In this document: piece by piece, positions 25,576 through 35,772 of the stretch
Layout: each line of letters begins with the position of its first letter
Position numbering within the stretch: position 1 is the first letter of the stretch
Assembly (NCBI RefSeq): GCF_010747475.1
Contig: NZ_VSLZ01000001.1
Location: 620,001-684,000 of the forward strand
DNA length: 64,000 nucleotides
DNA from: Halorussus sp. MSC15.2
Lineage (GTDB): Archaea; Halobacteriota; Halobacteria; Halobacteriales; Haladaptataceae
Direction: 5' to 3'
Position numbers and translations under genes: made by a program
Notes under the pieces: generated by a model
Databases searched by the model: none
Told to the model about the DNA's origin: nothing
The model's input: only the letters and a program-made list of their open reading frames with translations

Positions 25576-26832
25576 ATGACGCTCGACCCGGTGCACTTCG
25601 ACGGCATCGCGGGGTTGGCCGACCGCATCGACTACGACGCCGAGGACCAGGACCACCGGGACGCCGCCGAGACGGTCTGGGAGAACTTCCTCGACCCGCT
25701 GGTCGGCGACGACGGGGCGATTCTCGAACCCATCGACGAACTGGCCCGCCGGCAGGTCGATACCGAGGAGATAGCCCTCGAAGACGCCCCGTTCGAGACC
25801 ACCCACGGTCTCGACGCCGGGACGCTCAACCCCAAGCCGTTCAAGAACGGTCTGGTCCTCGACGTGGCCCACGCCGCGATGAGCGCGACGCCGTCGGACC
25901 TCGACCTCCACGACTCCCGGACCGTGGTGAAGGCGCTCCACTCGAACGACACCTCGAAGAACTTCGGCACCGAGTGGGAGGAGTACGACGACGGGAGTCA
26001 GCGCAGAATCGTCCACACGCACCTTCCCCAGAACCAGTACGAGGAGGACGTGGTCCACGCCCTCGCGCTCTACCTCGCCGAGAGCAGTCACGCCCTCGAA
26101 CACGCCGAGCGCGTCTCGGAGTTCCTCCTGCTCGACGGCCCCATCTATCCGAAGGGCGTCCTCCGGTGGAAGTACCGGAGTTCGGTCCTGACCGACCTGT
26201 TCGAGGAGTCGCCGCTCGTCCGACAGATTCTGGACAACTACGTCGAACTGGTCGAGACGTTCGCCGACCGGGGCGTTCCGCTTGCTGGATTCGTCAAGAA
26301 CGTCTCGTCGAAGTCGGTGGTCCGCACGCTCAAGCGCGAGACCGACTTCGGGCCGGTGCCGTGGGCGCACGACGCCGGTCTGTTCGCCCAGATTCTCGAA
26401 CGCCGGGAACTCGTGGACGGCGAGTTCGAGCGCCTGACCGACGACCTGACGCTAACCAACTGGTTCGTCTCGACGGGCGGCATGGACGAGTTCTTCGCGG
26501 CGGAAGGCGGCCACAATCTCGACCGGGGTCTCGACCCCGAGCAGTATCAGGTCACGTTCTGCGTGGTGTACGACCCCCGAAGGGACCTCGTGTTCAAGGT
26601 CGAAGCCCCGAGGGTGTTCACCGACGACCCGGAACTCCGCGAGGCCATCGAGCGCCAGATTCTCGGGGAAATCGCGGTCCACCGCGGACCGCCCCGTGCC
26701 ATCTCGAAGGCCGACGACCTCGCGGCCATCGACCGCGGGAGCGTCGATTCGCTGGTCACGTCGTTCGAGCGCTCGCTCGACACCGAACTCGACGAGAACT
26801 ACAACGCGGTCCGGTGGGGACGCGGTTACTGA
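25576..26832 (+). CDS. nurA: DNA double-strand break repair nuclease NurA
   Basis: 418 residues from the ATG at 25576 (an ATG five bases upstream meets a stop at once). The NurA domain is recognisable by VLDVAHAAMSATPSDLDLHDSRTVV near the start, DGPIYPKGVLRWKYRSS, AGFVKNVSSKSVVRTL, and the C-terminal IFxxDDPELREAI/IGEIAVHRGPPRAISKADDLA block with metal-binding acidic and histidine residues. NurA is a 5'-3' exonuclease that works with the HerA translocase and Mre11-Rad50 in resection of DNA ends. HerA is encoded 555 bp downstream. Confidence 0.92.
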   Translation: MTLDPVHFDGIAGLADRIDYDAEDQDHRDAAETVWENFLDPLVGDDGAILEPIDELARRQVDTEEIALEDAPFETTHGLDAGTLNPKPFKNGLVLDVAHAAMSATPSDLDLHDSRTVVKALHSNDTSKNFGTEWEEYDDGSQRRIVHTHLPQNQYEEDVVHALALYLAESSHALEHAERVSEFLLLDGPIYPKGVLRWKYRSSVLTDLFEESPLVRQILDNYVELVETFADRGVPLAGFVKNVSSKSVVRTLKRETDFGPVPWAHDAGLFAQILERRELVDGEFERLTDDLTLTNWFVSTGGMDEFFAAEGGHNLDRGLDPEQYQVTFCVVYDPRRDLVFKVEAPRVFTDDPELREAIERQILGEIAVHRGPPRAISKADDLAAIDRGSVDSLVTSFERSLDTELDENYNAVRWGRGY

Positions 26833-26846
26833 GACCGAAAAGAGAG

Positions 26847-27197
26847 TTACTGCGGTTCGGCGGTCTCGATTTCCTGCTTCTCGACGGTCACCTCGACGTC
26901 CTCGGGGTCGATGCCGATGCGGGCGAACTGGGTCTTGACGTGTTCGCGGGCGGCCTCGGTCGCCTGCTCGCGCGTGTCGAACCCGCGGGGCATCGGCGAC
27001 TCGAAGGCCACGTTGACGTCCTCGCCGTCCACCTGCTGGACCGTCCCGCCGCTCTCGACCTGATAGAACTCGTCGCAGACCCAGACGTACGGGGCGTCCT
27101 CGTCGGGCGCACCCTTGAACCGCGGCGCTCGCTCGCCCCGCTCGTACAGCGTGCCAGTCAGCGTCGTGCCCCCGGCGTCGCCACGGATGAGTAGCAT
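26847..27197 (-). CDS. Conserved haloarchaeal protein of unknown function
   Basis: 116 residues: MLLIRGDAGGTTLTGTLYERGERAPRFKGAPDEDAPYVWVCDEFYQVESGG, then a helical RGFDTREQATEAAREHVKTQFARIGID and a short final strand. It is a compact alpha/beta protein that I believe is widespread in haloarchaea (I associate it with family DUF7113 but could not verify that). It sits on the opposite strand between nurA and herA, an arrangement that may be conserved. Confidence 0.8.
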   Translation of the reverse strand: MLLIRGDAGGTTLTGTLYERGERAPRFKGAPDEDAPYVWVCDEFYQVESGGTVQQVDGEDVNVAFESPMPRGFDTREQATEAAREHVKTQFARIGIDPEDVEVTVEKQEIETAEPQ

Positions 27198-27386
27198 GAG
27201 CGGACGTAGGGCGCGGGCAGATAAAAGCGGTCCGCCTCCGCGAAGTATGCCCCGTGGGTCGCGCTATCTCGACCGTGGTCGAGCGCCGCGGCGACCGGGA
27301 CTGCGACCGGCGGGCAGTCCGACGACGACTCTCCGCCCGCACCGGAGGGAAACCTGTTTGTCCCATGCGCCCATTGCCGGGGAACG

Positions 27387-29311
27387 ATGACCGACCTCGG
27401 CGACTTCAGCAGGGACGACTCGGATGCCTCCGAGTCCGACGACTTCGAGACGGACCCCTCCGACCGCTCGGACGACGATTTCTCGGGCTTCGAGTCCGAC
27501 GACCCGGACTCCGACGTCCCGGGACCGACCTCGACGGCGTGGGCGACTTCGACACCGGCACGTCGAGCGCCGCGACGCGGGGCGACGACCGCTTCGACTC
27601 GATGGCCACCGACCCCGTGGGCACCGACCGCGGCATCGGCACCCTCTCGGCGGCCGAGGGCCTGCGAATCGGCGAGGAGGAGGACGAGACCCACCTGCAG
27701 GCGTACGTGACCGCCGACAACCGCGAGGACGTGCGGGTCGGCAAGTACCTGCTCGTGGGCTACCCCGACGGCGAGAAACTGTTCTGTCGCATCTGCGCGC
27801 TGGAGTACCGACAGGAGTACCGGGTGGACGACGCCACCGAAATCCACTCCAAGCGCGCGATGCGCCGCGAGGACATCGAGGAGACCGACTACAAACTGAT
27901 GGCGGACCTCGAACCCGTCGCGATTCTCTACGAGGACGGCGACGGTTCCGAGGTCGAACTGAAGCGCCGGATGACCGACCGGGTGCCCAAGCCCAAGTCG
28001 GTCGTCCGCGAGGCCAGCGACAAGTCCGAAATCAAGACCGGCCTGAAGATGCCGGGCGACGGCGTGTTCCTCGGCCACCTCTCGGTCGGCGGCGAGAAGG
28101 TCCGGACCGCGGCCGAACCGCCGACCATCGACTACCGCCTGAAGGACGACTACGAGGACGGCGACCCCCTCGTCTTCCGACACACCCTCGTCGCGGGGGG
28201 CACCGGGTCCGGGAAGACCCACGGCGCGAAGAACGTCCTCCGGCAGTTCCTCGCCGACGAGCGCCGCTACGAGATGGAGGACGGCGCGAACCGCCGGGCG
28301 GCAGTCGTCCAGTTCGACCCGCAGGACGAGTACGCCCAGATGCACGACGACAACCCGGACGTGACGGCCGAGGACGAGCGCCGGTGGGAGTCCGAGAACG
28401 TCGCCCACGGCGGCCACGACGACACGAAGGCGTTCGTCCCGAAGGTCGAGGGCGGGTCCTACGCCGCCGACCACCACCGGGCCGAGCAGGTCGCGTTCAC
28501 GATTCCGTTCTCGATGGTCGCGCGCCGCCCGTGGCTGGTCGCGGGCGCGAGCCTCAACGACAACCAGTACAACGCCCTGCGCCTGCTGCTCGACCGCTTC
28601 TTCGACCAGTACGGCGAGGCGGGCACCTACGAGGACTTCGTGGACTACATCGACGACCCCGCGCTCCGCGAGGAACTCGACGAGAGCGGTCGGGTCCACG
28701 AGGCGACCTACGACGCGGTGAAGCGCCGGGCCATCAGTTCGGCGTTCTACAGCGTGTTTGACCAAGACGCCCGGCCCATCACCGACCAGATACAGCAGTT
28801 CGTCAAACCCGGCCAGTTGAGCGTCGTGCCGACCTACCACCTCAACGACTCGCGTGCGACCGAGGTGGTCGTGCTGGCGCTCGCCAGTCTGCTCGTGGAC
28901 GAGAAACTCTCGAACGACCCGACCTACACCCGAATCAAGGAGACGCCGCTCGTGGTCGGGATGGACGAGGCTCACAACTTCCTGACCGACGCCGACAGCG
29001 TGCAGTCCCGGAAGGTCATCACGAAGTTCACGGAGGCCGCGAAGCAGGGTCGCAAGGAGCGCCTCGGCCTGTTCCTCATCACGCAGGACCCCCAAGACAT
29101 CGACGACGCCGTCTTCAAGCAGATAAACACCACCGTCGTCCTGAATCTGGGCGACGAGGACGCCATCAAGAGCGTCAACATCCCGGCCGAACTCGAAGGG
29201 AAGGTCCCCTACATGGAGAAGGGCCAGATGGTCGTCTACTCGCCCGACAACTCCGAACCCGTCGAGATAATCGGTCTCTCGAAGTGCGTGACGAAGCACG
29301 GCCGGGACTGA
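27387..29311 (+). pseudogene. herA: HerA-type ATP-dependent DNA translocase, one frameshift near the N-terminus
   Basis: The ATG at 27387 opens an acidic leader (MTDLGDFSRDDSDASESDD). The frame breaks at 27521-27523 (CCCGGG, one G short) and continues TDLDGVGDFDTGTSSAA to the stop at 29311, 641 residues when repaired. The core has the HAS beta-barrel, Walker A AGGTGSGKTHGAKNVL, Walker B VVGMDEAHNFL and a sensor/arginine region (LFLITQDPQDIDDAVFKQINT). HerA is a hexameric dsDNA translocase that partners NurA. A downstream in-frame start (for example MATDPVG at about 27602) could still give a functional protein even if the shift is real. Confidence 0.87.
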
Positions 29312-29405
29312 CCTCCGCGTCGGGTGTCTCACTTCCTGCCGCACTCCGTCCGCCCGACGCCTCCGGCCTACCTTTTTGTCGGTTGGGTCTCTCGTAGCAA
29401 CCGAG

Positions 29406-31109
29406 ATGGACCTGTCACCGACGTGGCTGGCGCTGGGACCCCTCGCGGCGTTCGCCATGTCGCTGTACTTCCTGCGACACCTCTGGCCCTACCGGGCGGA
29501 ACCCGGCGGGTGGCTGTTCATCGCCACCATCGTCTGCGAAGCCATCTGGACCGGCGCGTACGGCGTCGCGCTCACGGTTCACGACCCCTCGCTCCGATGG
29601 CTGTTCGAGATTCCCATCTGGTTCGGCAAGAGTTTCATCACGGTGTTCTTCCTCGCGTTCGTCCTCGAATACACCGGGCGGGGCGAACTCGTGCGTTCGA
29701 AGTGGATGGGTCTCGTCGCCGCGATGCAGACCGCGTCGGTCCTGTTGGTGGCGACTAATCCGCTCCACCACCTCGCGTGGAGTAACTACCACGTCGAACC
29801 GGTGTTCGGTGCGGCCACGGTCGCCTACACACATCAACCGTGGCTGTTCGCGACCATGCTGACCTTCTACTTCCTCGGCGGGGGCGCGATGGTCGTCCTC
29901 GTGGACGCGTTCGTCAGTTACGGGGAACTCTACCGCGGCCAGACCATCGCGGTGGCGCTCTCGCTCGTCGCGCCGTTCGCGGCGAATCTGGCGTGGCTGT
30001 TCGAGATGGGTCCCGCTCCGGCCTTGGACCTGACTACCTCCGCGCTGGCCATTCACCTCGGGTTCGACTTCTACGCGTTCTTCCGCCGGAACATGTTCGA
30101 GCAGACGCCCGCGGCCAGACGCATCGGCGAGCGCGCGGCCATCCACGACCTCGGCACTCCGGTCGTCATCGCGGACCGCGAGGGCCGGGTCATCGACGTC
30201 AACGAGGAGGCCGAGCGCGTGTTCGACCCCGACGCGACCGCCGGGGTCGGTGACACGCTCGACAGCCTCGTGGACGCGCAACTCGACCTGTCGGCGGACG
30301 AGCAGTCCGCGACCGTCCGTACCGACGGCGAGCGGCGAGAGTACAGCGTCACCAGTTCACCGGTGTCGGACTCGACGGGGACTCGCGTCGGCTACACGCT
30401 GGTCTTTCAGGACGTGACCGCGGACAGGCGGCGCGAACAGCGCCTCGAAGTCCTCAACCGCGTCCTGCGGCACAACCTCCGCAACGACCTCTCGAAGATA
30501 AACGGCTACGCCGAGTTGATTCGGGACGGTACCGACGACCCCGCAATCGAGGGCCACGCCGAGACGGTGCTGACGAACGGCCGCGGACTGGCCGAACTCG
30601 GCGACAAGGCCCGGGAGTTCGAGCGGGCGATGGACGGCGAGCGCCACCGCAAACGGGTCGAACTGAGCGCACTCGTCACAGACGTGACCGACGGCTTCCG
30701 GACCGAGTACCCCGACGGTCGAATCGAGACCGACGTGCCCGTGGGACTCGAACTGGAGACCGACCCCGCAATCGTCCGACTCCTGCTCTCGAACCTCGTG
30801 GAGAACGCGCTCGAACACGGCGGGGACGACCCTCGCGTCGAAATCGCTCTCGCGGACGCCGAGGCGGACTCGCGCTCGGCGACGCTGGAAGTCCGCGACG
30901 ACGGGCCGGGCATCCCCGACCACGAGGTGGCGGTCCTGACCGAGGGCGGCGAGAACGACCTCGAACACGGCAGCGGTCTCGGTCTCTGGGTGGTCGAGTG
31001 GAGCGCGAGCGCCCTCGGCGGCGACGTGTCGTTCGAGCGCGACGGCGGCACCGCCGTCACCGTCAGGCTACCCGGCGTGGTCACACGTCCGACACCGTCG
31101 GCGTCCTGA
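29406..31109 (+). CDS. Seven-TM sensor histidine kinase (HisKA_7TM-PAS-HATPase)
   Basis: 567 residues from the ATG at 29406. Seven hydrophobic helices cover residues 1-~225 (histidine kinase N-terminal 7TM domain). A PAS domain follows (LGTPVVIADREGRVIDVNEEAERVFD), then a dimerisation helix with the H-box LNRVLRHNLRNDLSKINGYAEL (phosphoacceptor His356). The HATPase domain has the N-box NLVENALEHGG and G-box DDGPGIPDHEV. No receiver is fused and no response regulator gene is adjacent, which is common in haloarchaea. Possible substrates are HalX or other stand-alone receivers. uspA follows after 32 bp. Confidence 0.93.
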   Translation: MDLSPTWLALGPLAAFAMSLYFLRHLWPYRAEPGGWLFIATIVCEAIWTGAYGVALTVHDPSLRWLFEIPIWFGKSFITVFFLAFVLEYTGRGELVRSKWMGLVAAMQTASVLLVATNPLHHLAWSNYHVEPVFGAATVAYTHQPWLFATMLTFYFLGGGAMVVLVDAFVSYGELYRGQTIAVALSLVAPFAANLAWLFEMGPAPALDLTTSALAIHLGFDFYAFFRRNMFEQTPAARRIGERAAIHDLGTPVVIADREGRVIDVNEEAERVFDPDATAGVGDTLDSLVDAQLDLSADEQSATVRTDGERREYSVTSSPVSDSTGTRVGYTLVFQDVTADRRREQRLEVLNRVLRHNLRNDLSKINGYAELIRDGTDDPAIEGHAETVLTNGRGLAELGDKAREFERAMDGERHRKRVELSALVTDVTDGFRTEYPDGRIETDVPVGLELETDPAIVRLLLSNLVENALEHGGDDPRVEIALADAEADSRSATLEVRDDGPGIPDHEVAVLTEGGENDLEHGSGLGLWVVEWSASALGGDVSFERDGGTAVTVRLPGVVTRPTPSAS

Positions 31110-31141
31110 AAGTTTAACGCGACGCCGGTCGAATATCCGCT

Positions 31142-31570
31142 ATGACCAAACGCATTCTCGTTCCCATCGACGGTTCGTCCCAGTCCGACGACGCGCTCGA
31201 ACACGCACTGAAGGAGTTCGGCGACCACGACCTCACGGTCCTCCACGTCATCGACCCCGTCGATACGGGGTACAGCGGCCCGGTCGGCATCCCCGGCGGG
31301 TCCGAGGAGTGGTACGAGAAGGCCAAGCAGGAGAGCGAGGAACTGTTCGAGGACGCCCAAGCGGTCGCCGACGAGTACGGCGTCACCCTCGACACCGCCG
31401 CCGAACCCGGTCGCCCCGCTCGGACTATCGTGGAGTACGCGGACGACGAAGGGTTCGACCAGATAGTGATGGGGAGCCACGGTCGCTCGGGCGTCTCGCG
31501 CATCCTGCTCGGGAGCGTCGCCGAGACGGTGGTGCGACGCGCGACGATGCCGGTGACGGTGGTGCGCTGA
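31142..31570 (+). CDS. Universal stress protein UspA
   Basis: 142 residues, single Usp domain: KRILVPIDGSSQSDDALEHALKEF at the N-terminus and the ATP-binding GSHGRSGVSRILLGSVAETVVRRATMPVTVV motif (G-x2-G-x9-G-S/T) at the end. This is the ATP-binding class. Same strand and 32 bp behind the histidine kinase, so possibly cotranscribed. The downstream region has poly-T runs. Confidence 0.95.
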   Translation: MTKRILVPIDGSSQSDDALEHALKEFGDHDLTVLHVIDPVDTGYSGPVGIPGGSEEWYEKAKQESEELFEDAQAVADEYGVTLDTAAEPGRPARTIVEYADDEGFDQIVMGSHGRSGVSRILLGSVAETVVRRATMPVTVVR

Positions 31571-31650
31571 GTCGGCGAACGAGCGAGCGCAGACCCGTCT
31601 TTCCACGGCGAAGACCGAGCGTCGGACCCCAGTCGAGTATCAGCAGTTGC

Positions 31651-31740
31651 ACCGCGAGCGAACGAGCGAAGCGAGTGAGCGAGCGGCCTTTTTTTGGTGC
31701 AGATTTTTTCGAGGAGTGGCGTCCGCAGCGCCGAAGGCGC
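31651..31740. repeat. GCGA-rich repeat tract and GAA triloop palindrome
   Basis: Between convergent uspA and the KaiC-like gene lies a purine-rich tract of near-repeated GCGA/GAGC units (about 31651-31685) containing the motif GCGAAGC, then GCGCC-GAA-GGCGC at 31728-31740. Such tracts are commonplace in haloarchaeal intergenic DNA. No coding potential seen. Confidence 0.5.
31689..31709 (+). terminator. Poly-T terminator region for the uspA transcript
   Basis: Seven T residues (31689-31695) and six T residues (31704-31709) follow the uspA stop by about 120 bp. Archaeal termination typically needs only such U-runs. Confidence 0.55.
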
Positions 31741-31757
31741 GAGGACACCCGACGAAG

Positions 31758-31763
31758 AAAAAA
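31758..31763 (-). terminator. Poly-T terminator after the KaiC-like gene
   Basis: On the minus strand a run of six T follows the stop codon of the 31768-33066 gene by 4 bp. It is the mirror of the uspA terminators, as expected for convergent genes. Confidence 0.5.
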
Positions 31764-31767
31764 GGTG

Positions 31768-33066
31768 CTAGAATATGTTCGCCTGCCGGTAGACGCTGAT
31801 GCCCTCGTTCGTGATGGAGTAGGGTTTGATTTCGCGGGAGTGGTTCGCGTCCCGAATCTTCTGAATCTCGACCGCCAGCCTCGTCTCGCGGAAGTCGTCG
31901 GAACTCCGGATGTACCGCAGGATGAACACCGCGTCCACGAGGTACTCGATGATGCCGTGCCGGGAGGCGTAGGCGTTGTCCTCGCTGGCCTCGCTGGTGA
32001 GCATCGTCGTCACCCCGGCCTCCTTCAGGCTCTTGGTGAAGTCGTAAATCTCGTTCCGACGGGTGGCTTGGTCGTCGTACATCATCTCCAGCAGCGACAC
32101 CGAGTCCAGCACGAGGCGGGTCGCGCCGAACTCCTCGACCAGTCGCGGCAGGTCGTTGCGGATGGAGGTCAGACTGTTCGCCATCTCGATGGGGTCGAGG
32201 TCGATGACCGCGAGACTGCCCCCTTCCTCGTACTCGTCGAACGCCCAGCCTTTCTCGGTCGCCGTGCTGACGATGCGGTCGTGACTCTCTTCGAGGGTGA
32301 TGAACACCGCGTTCTCGCCCTGCTCCAGCGCCTCGTGGAGGAACTGGAGACCGAAGGTGGTCTTCCCGGTCCCGGCCGACCCGACGGTCGTCATGAGCGA
32401 CCGCTGGGGGACACCGCCCTGAATCATGCTGTCGAGACCTTCGATGCCGACGTCGATGCGGGGGATGTCGGACTCGAACTCCTCGTCGTCGAACTCCTCG
32501 CTCTCGAAGGGTTCGCCGCCGCCGAATCCACCGCCGAACCCCTCCGCGTCGCCGGACCCCATGCCGAACTCGCCGCCTCCGCCGAAACCGCCGTCCGAGT
32601 CGCCTCCGGTCGCGTCGGCGGGGCCGCCCCCTGCCGGTCCTCCCCCGCTTCCCGTCGGTCCTGTCCCGCCACCTGCCGGACCTGCACCGCCGCCGGGCGC
32701 GTTCTCGAACGCGCTGGCGAAGTCCTCGTCGAAGAGGTCGCCGTCCTCCTGCTCGGCGTCGTACGGGTCGGCGTCCGCGAATCCGCCGGAGGGTGCGCTC
32801 CCGGACGATTCGGTCGTCGCGTCCGAGTCGCCCGCGAGCGCGTTCGCGTCGTCGCTCCGGCCGGCGCCGAAGTTCGCCGGGTCGTCTCCGCCGGAGTCGC
32901 CGATTTGGTCCGTCTCGGGGTCCGCAGGTTCGGTGTCGTCAGCTTCGGCGTCTGGGCGGTCCGTCTCCCCGGTTTCGGCGTCGGCAGTCGGGGACTCGTC
33001 GCCCTCAGCGCCGTCTTCGTCGTCCTCGTGGAGTGCGCGCTCGAACCAGTCGTCGTCCTCGGTCAC
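31768..33066 (-). CDS. KaiC/RAD55-like ATPase with long disordered acidic N-terminus
   Basis: 432 residues from the GTG at 33066 (a GTG at 33075 is equally possible). Residues 1-~205 are disordered: first Asp/Glu/Ala-rich, then a Gly-rich stretch of about 60 residues with GGG blocks. The C-terminal RecA/KaiC domain begins IPRIDVGIEGLDSMIQGGVP, with Walker A GSAGTGKTT and the Walker B-like strand RLVLDSVSLLEMM. It has single-copy KaiC architecture, close to the haloarchaeal RAD55 family. These ATPases are usually linked to signalling or motility control. No partner is next door: nadK is divergent. Confidence 0.85.
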   Translation of the reverse strand: MTEDDDWFERALHEDDEDGAEGDESPTADAETGETDRPDAEADDTEPADPETDQIGDSGGDDPANFGAGRSDDANALAGDSDATTESSGSAPSGGFADADPYDAEQEDGDLFDEDFASAFENAPGGGAGPAGGGTGPTGSGGGPAGGGPADATGGDSDGGFGGGGEFGMGSGDAEGFGGGFGGGEPFESEEFDDEEFESDIPRIDVGIEGLDSMIQGGVPQRSLMTTVGSAGTGKTTFGLQFLHEALEQGENAVFITLEESHDRIVSTATEKGWAFDEYEEGGSLAVIDLDPIEMANSLTSIRNDLPRLVEEFGATRLVLDSVSLLEMMYDDQATRRNEIYDFTKSLKEAGVTTMLTSEASEDNAYASRHGIIEYLVDAVFILRYIRSSDDFRETRLAVEIQKIRDANHSREIKPYSITNEGISVYRQANIF

Positions 33067-33186
33067 GGGAGCCACCTCCTCGTCGGTCGAGCGCGGCGCA
33101 TACCGGCCACCTCGGACCGACCGCATTTCAATGTTTCTCGCCGGCGCGTCGGCGGACTTTTGACGGGCGGGCGAGAAGGGCCAACG

Positions 33187-34008
33187 ATGAGAGTCGGCAT
33201 CGTCGCCCAGAAAGGGAACTCCCGCGCCGCGGTTCTGGCCGAACGGATACGCGAGACCCTCCCCGAGGAGGTGACCGTCCGACTGGACGACGCGACCGCT
33301 CGGCGCTTGGACGAGGAAGGGCACCCGGTCGAGCAGATGGACGCCTGCGACCTCGTGGTCTCCATCGGGGGCGACGGCACGTTCCTCTTCGCGGCGCGCG
33401 GTGCCGGACCGACGCCGATTCTGGGCGTCAACCTCGGCGAAGTCGGGTTCCTCAACGGCGTCGCGCCCGAGGACGCGGTCGAGACCGTCGAGGCGGTCGT
33501 GGCGGGCTATCGAGAGACCGATACGATTCCCTCGCGGGAGGTTCCCCGACTCCGGGCCACCGGCGAGGGCGACTGGTCGGTCCACCCGGCGCTCAACGAA
33601 ATCGTCGTGCAGGGGCCACAGCGCGGCCACGGCAACGGACTCGACTACGAGGTCCGGGTGGACGACCGCGTCTTCACCGCCGGACGCGGCGACGGCGTGC
33701 TGGTCTCGACGCCGACCGGAAGCACGGCGTACAACCTGAGCGAGGGCGGGCCGCTGGTCCACCCCGACGCCGACGCGCTCGTGATTACCGAGATGTGCGC
33801 CGGCGAGTCGATGCCGCCGCTGGCAGTTCCCAGCGACAGCGTGGTCGAAGTTCGGGCCGACGGCGCGGCGTTCGGCTACGTCAGCAGCGACAGTACGCGC
33901 GAGCGATTCGAGACGCCGGAGACGGTCACGGTTCGACCGGACCCGGACCCGACCCGCATCGCCGAACCCTCCAGCGACTTCTTCCAAGCGCTCGGGAAAC
34001 TCGATTGA
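33187..34008 (+). CDS. nadK: NAD(+)/NADH kinase
   Basis: 273 residues. The ATP-grasping GGDGT motif is at residues 61-65 ([16 protein letters not shown]). Then [15 protein letters not shown] and the NAD-binding NEIVVQGP, and [26 protein letters not shown] that forms the second conserved block. It makes NADP(H) from NAD(H). The length is typical. It diverges from the KaiC-like gene across 120 bp. Confidence 0.95.
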   Translation: MRVGIVAQKGNSRAAVLAERIRETLPEEVTVRLDDATARRLDEEGHPVEQMDACDLVVSIGGDGTFLFAARGAGPTPILGVNLGEVGFLNGVAPEDAVETVEAVVAGYRETDTIPSREVPRLRATGEGDWSVHPALNEIVVQGPQRGHGNGLDYEVRVDDRVFTAGRGDGVLVSTPTGSTAYNLSEGGPLVHPDADALVITEMCAGESMPPLAVPSDSVVEVRADGAAFGYVSSDSTRERFETPETVTVRPDPDPTRIAEPSSDFFQALGKLD

Positions 34009-34165
34009 GAGGGTCGGTCGTAACTCCGTTCACCACTGGGCCGCCACGACTGCGTATCGCGCGCCACCGTCCGACGCCCGGCCAGATTGGGTCGAAATCA
34101 CGACCGACCACCCGATTCTGCCGAAAGGGAAAGTCCTAATCCTGCGGGTTCGCTACGCTCAGGTA

Positions 34166-35095
34166 ATGGAAGAACAACTGCCGGACGTACAAGCCTCCGA
34201 ACCGGACGTGACCGTGGGGCTGAACCGCGTTGGCGTGACCGGCGTCACGAAGTTAGTGGAACTGGCCCGCCCCGACAAGCGGCCCATCGTGCTGACCGCG
34301 GAGTTCGAGGTGTTGGTGGACCTGCCGAGTTGGCGGAAGGGCGCGGACATGAGTCGCAACATGGAGGTCGTGGACGAGATTCTGGAGGACGCCGTGAGCG
34401 AACCGACCTACTCCGTCGAGGACCTCTGCGGCGAGGTGGCCGAGCAACTGCTCGACAAACACGACTACACCTCGAAGGCCGAGGTCAAGATGGAGGCCGA
34501 GTACATGATAAAGGACCGGACGCCCGAGAGCGACCGCCCGACGCAGGCCACGGCGGACATCATCGCCAGCGCGACGGCGACCGAGGACGGTACTCGCGAG
34601 GAAATCGGTGCGCGCGTGACCGGGATGACGGTCTGTCCCTGCTCGCAGGGGATGATGAGTCAGACCGCCCGCGAGAAACTCGAAGACCTCGGGGTCGGCG
34701 ACGAGGAAGTCAGGGAGTTCCTGCAGGAGGTCCCGCAGGCGGGCCACTCCCAGCGGGGTCACGCCACGCTCACGGTCGAGAGCGACGGCGCGCCCGAGGC
34801 CGACCTGATGGACCTCATCGAGGTGGCGCGCGACTCGATGAGCGCCCGCATCTACAACCTCGCCAAGCGCCCCGACGAGGACCACATGACCTTCGAGGCC
34901 CACGCGAACGCCAAGTTCGTGGAGGACTGCGTGCGCGACATGGCCGAGGGTGTGGTCAACGAGTTCCCGGACCTGCCCGACGACGCGGTGGTGACGATGA
35001 AACAGAGCAACGACGAGTCCATCCACCAGCACAACGCCCACGCCGAACGCGTCGCCGAAGTTGGGGCGCTCCGCGAGGAACTCGCCGACGACTGA
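34166..35095 (+). CDS. mptA: GTP cyclohydrolase MptA (type IV/FolE2 family)
   Basis: 309 residues. The T-fold signature is clear: [15 protein letters not shown] at the start, [12 protein letters not shown], and the metal-site motif VCPCSQGMM, with the histidine [12 protein letters not shown] later. The length and the CPCS cysteine match MptA, the archaeal GTP cyclohydrolase that forms 7,8-dihydroneopterin cyclic phosphate. In haloarchaea it feeds folate/pterin synthesis and tRNA archaeosine precursors. It is a monocistron or is followed by the membrane protein gene. Confidence 0.93.
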   Translation: MEEQLPDVQASEPDVTVGLNRVGVTGVTKLVELARPDKRPIVLTAEFEVLVDLPSWRKGADMSRNMEVVDEILEDAVSEPTYSVEDLCGEVAEQLLDKHDYTSKAEVKMEAEYMIKDRTPESDRPTQATADIIASATATEDGTREEIGARVTGMTVCPCSQGMMSQTAREKLEDLGVGDEEVREFLQEVPQAGHSQRGHATLTVESDGAPEADLMDLIEVARDSMSARIYNLAKRPDEDHMTFEAHANAKFVEDCVRDMAEGVVNEFPDLPDDAVVTMKQSNDESIHQHNAHAERVAEVGALREELADD

Positions 35096-35148
35096 CCGCG
35101 CTCGACGAAACCGACGGATTTTCCCTCTCAGTTTTCGATAATTTTCGT

Positions 35149-35619
35149 ATGGCCGACAGCTTCACCTTCGCCCTGACGACCGTCGCAGTCGGCGTCGCCG
35201 CACTGGTCCACGCCGTCTTCACGTGGCCGCTCGACGCGACGGTCGCGCTGTTCGTCGGTGGTGCCGCCGTGGCGTTCGTCGCCGAGGCGGTCGCCATCGG
35301 TCTCGGATGGCTCGAACACCACATCGGTCCGAAGCTTCTGGGCGTCCCGCTCTACGTCCTCCTCGGCTGGACGGGCGTCATCTACGTCGTGTTCCGGGTC
35401 GGTCTCCTCGTCACCGACGGAGCGGCCGCGGTCGCAGTCGCGGCCCTGCTCGCCACCGGATACGACCTGCTGGCCGACCACCACGGCGTTGAGGACGGAC
35501 ACTGGACGTACACCGACGACCTCCCCGGTCCACGGCGCCGCGGCGTCCCGTGGTGGAACTACGCCGGGTGGACGGTCATCAGTGCGGTCACGGCGGGCCT
35601 CGCCCTTCCGCTCCTCTGA
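35149..35619 (+). CDS. CruF/DUF422-family membrane protein, carotenoid biosynthesis-like
   Basis: 156 residues with four to five TM segments. Sequence hallmarks are AVAIGLGWLEHHIGPKLLGVPLYVLLGWTGVIYVVFRV, LLATGYDLLADHHG and GHWTYTDDLPGPRRRGVPWWNYAGW. The last resembles the GVPWxNFxGW motif of bisanhydrobacterioruberin hydratase CruF, although CruF is longer (about 270 residues), so this is a half-length homologue. It may act on C50 carotenoids or be a non-enzymatic relative. The neighbouring genes give no support. Confidence 0.72.
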   Translation: MADSFTFALTTVAVGVAALVHAVFTWPLDATVALFVGGAAVAFVAEAVAIGLGWLEHHIGPKLLGVPLYVLLGWTGVIYVVFRVGLLVTDGAAAVAVAALLATGYDLLADHHGVEDGHWTYTDDLPGPRRRGVPWWNYAGWTVISAVTAGLALPLL

Positions 35620-35772
35620 CTCGCCCCGAACTGGTCGCCGACGCGGTGCGGCCCGCCGATTCGAGACGGCAGCCCGGAGAGCCGGACCGACGCTTCCTTC
35701 GAGGGTATCCCGCGACTGTTACTCCCACACACTCATACGCCTCGATACCCTATCGAAACGAGTGAGAACCCG

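Noticed and set aside
27158-29458. Long minus-strand open frame (766 codons) opposite herA
   Set aside because: It is a GC-rich antisense shadow. The plus strand has clear HerA domains and the minus frame has no recognised motifs.
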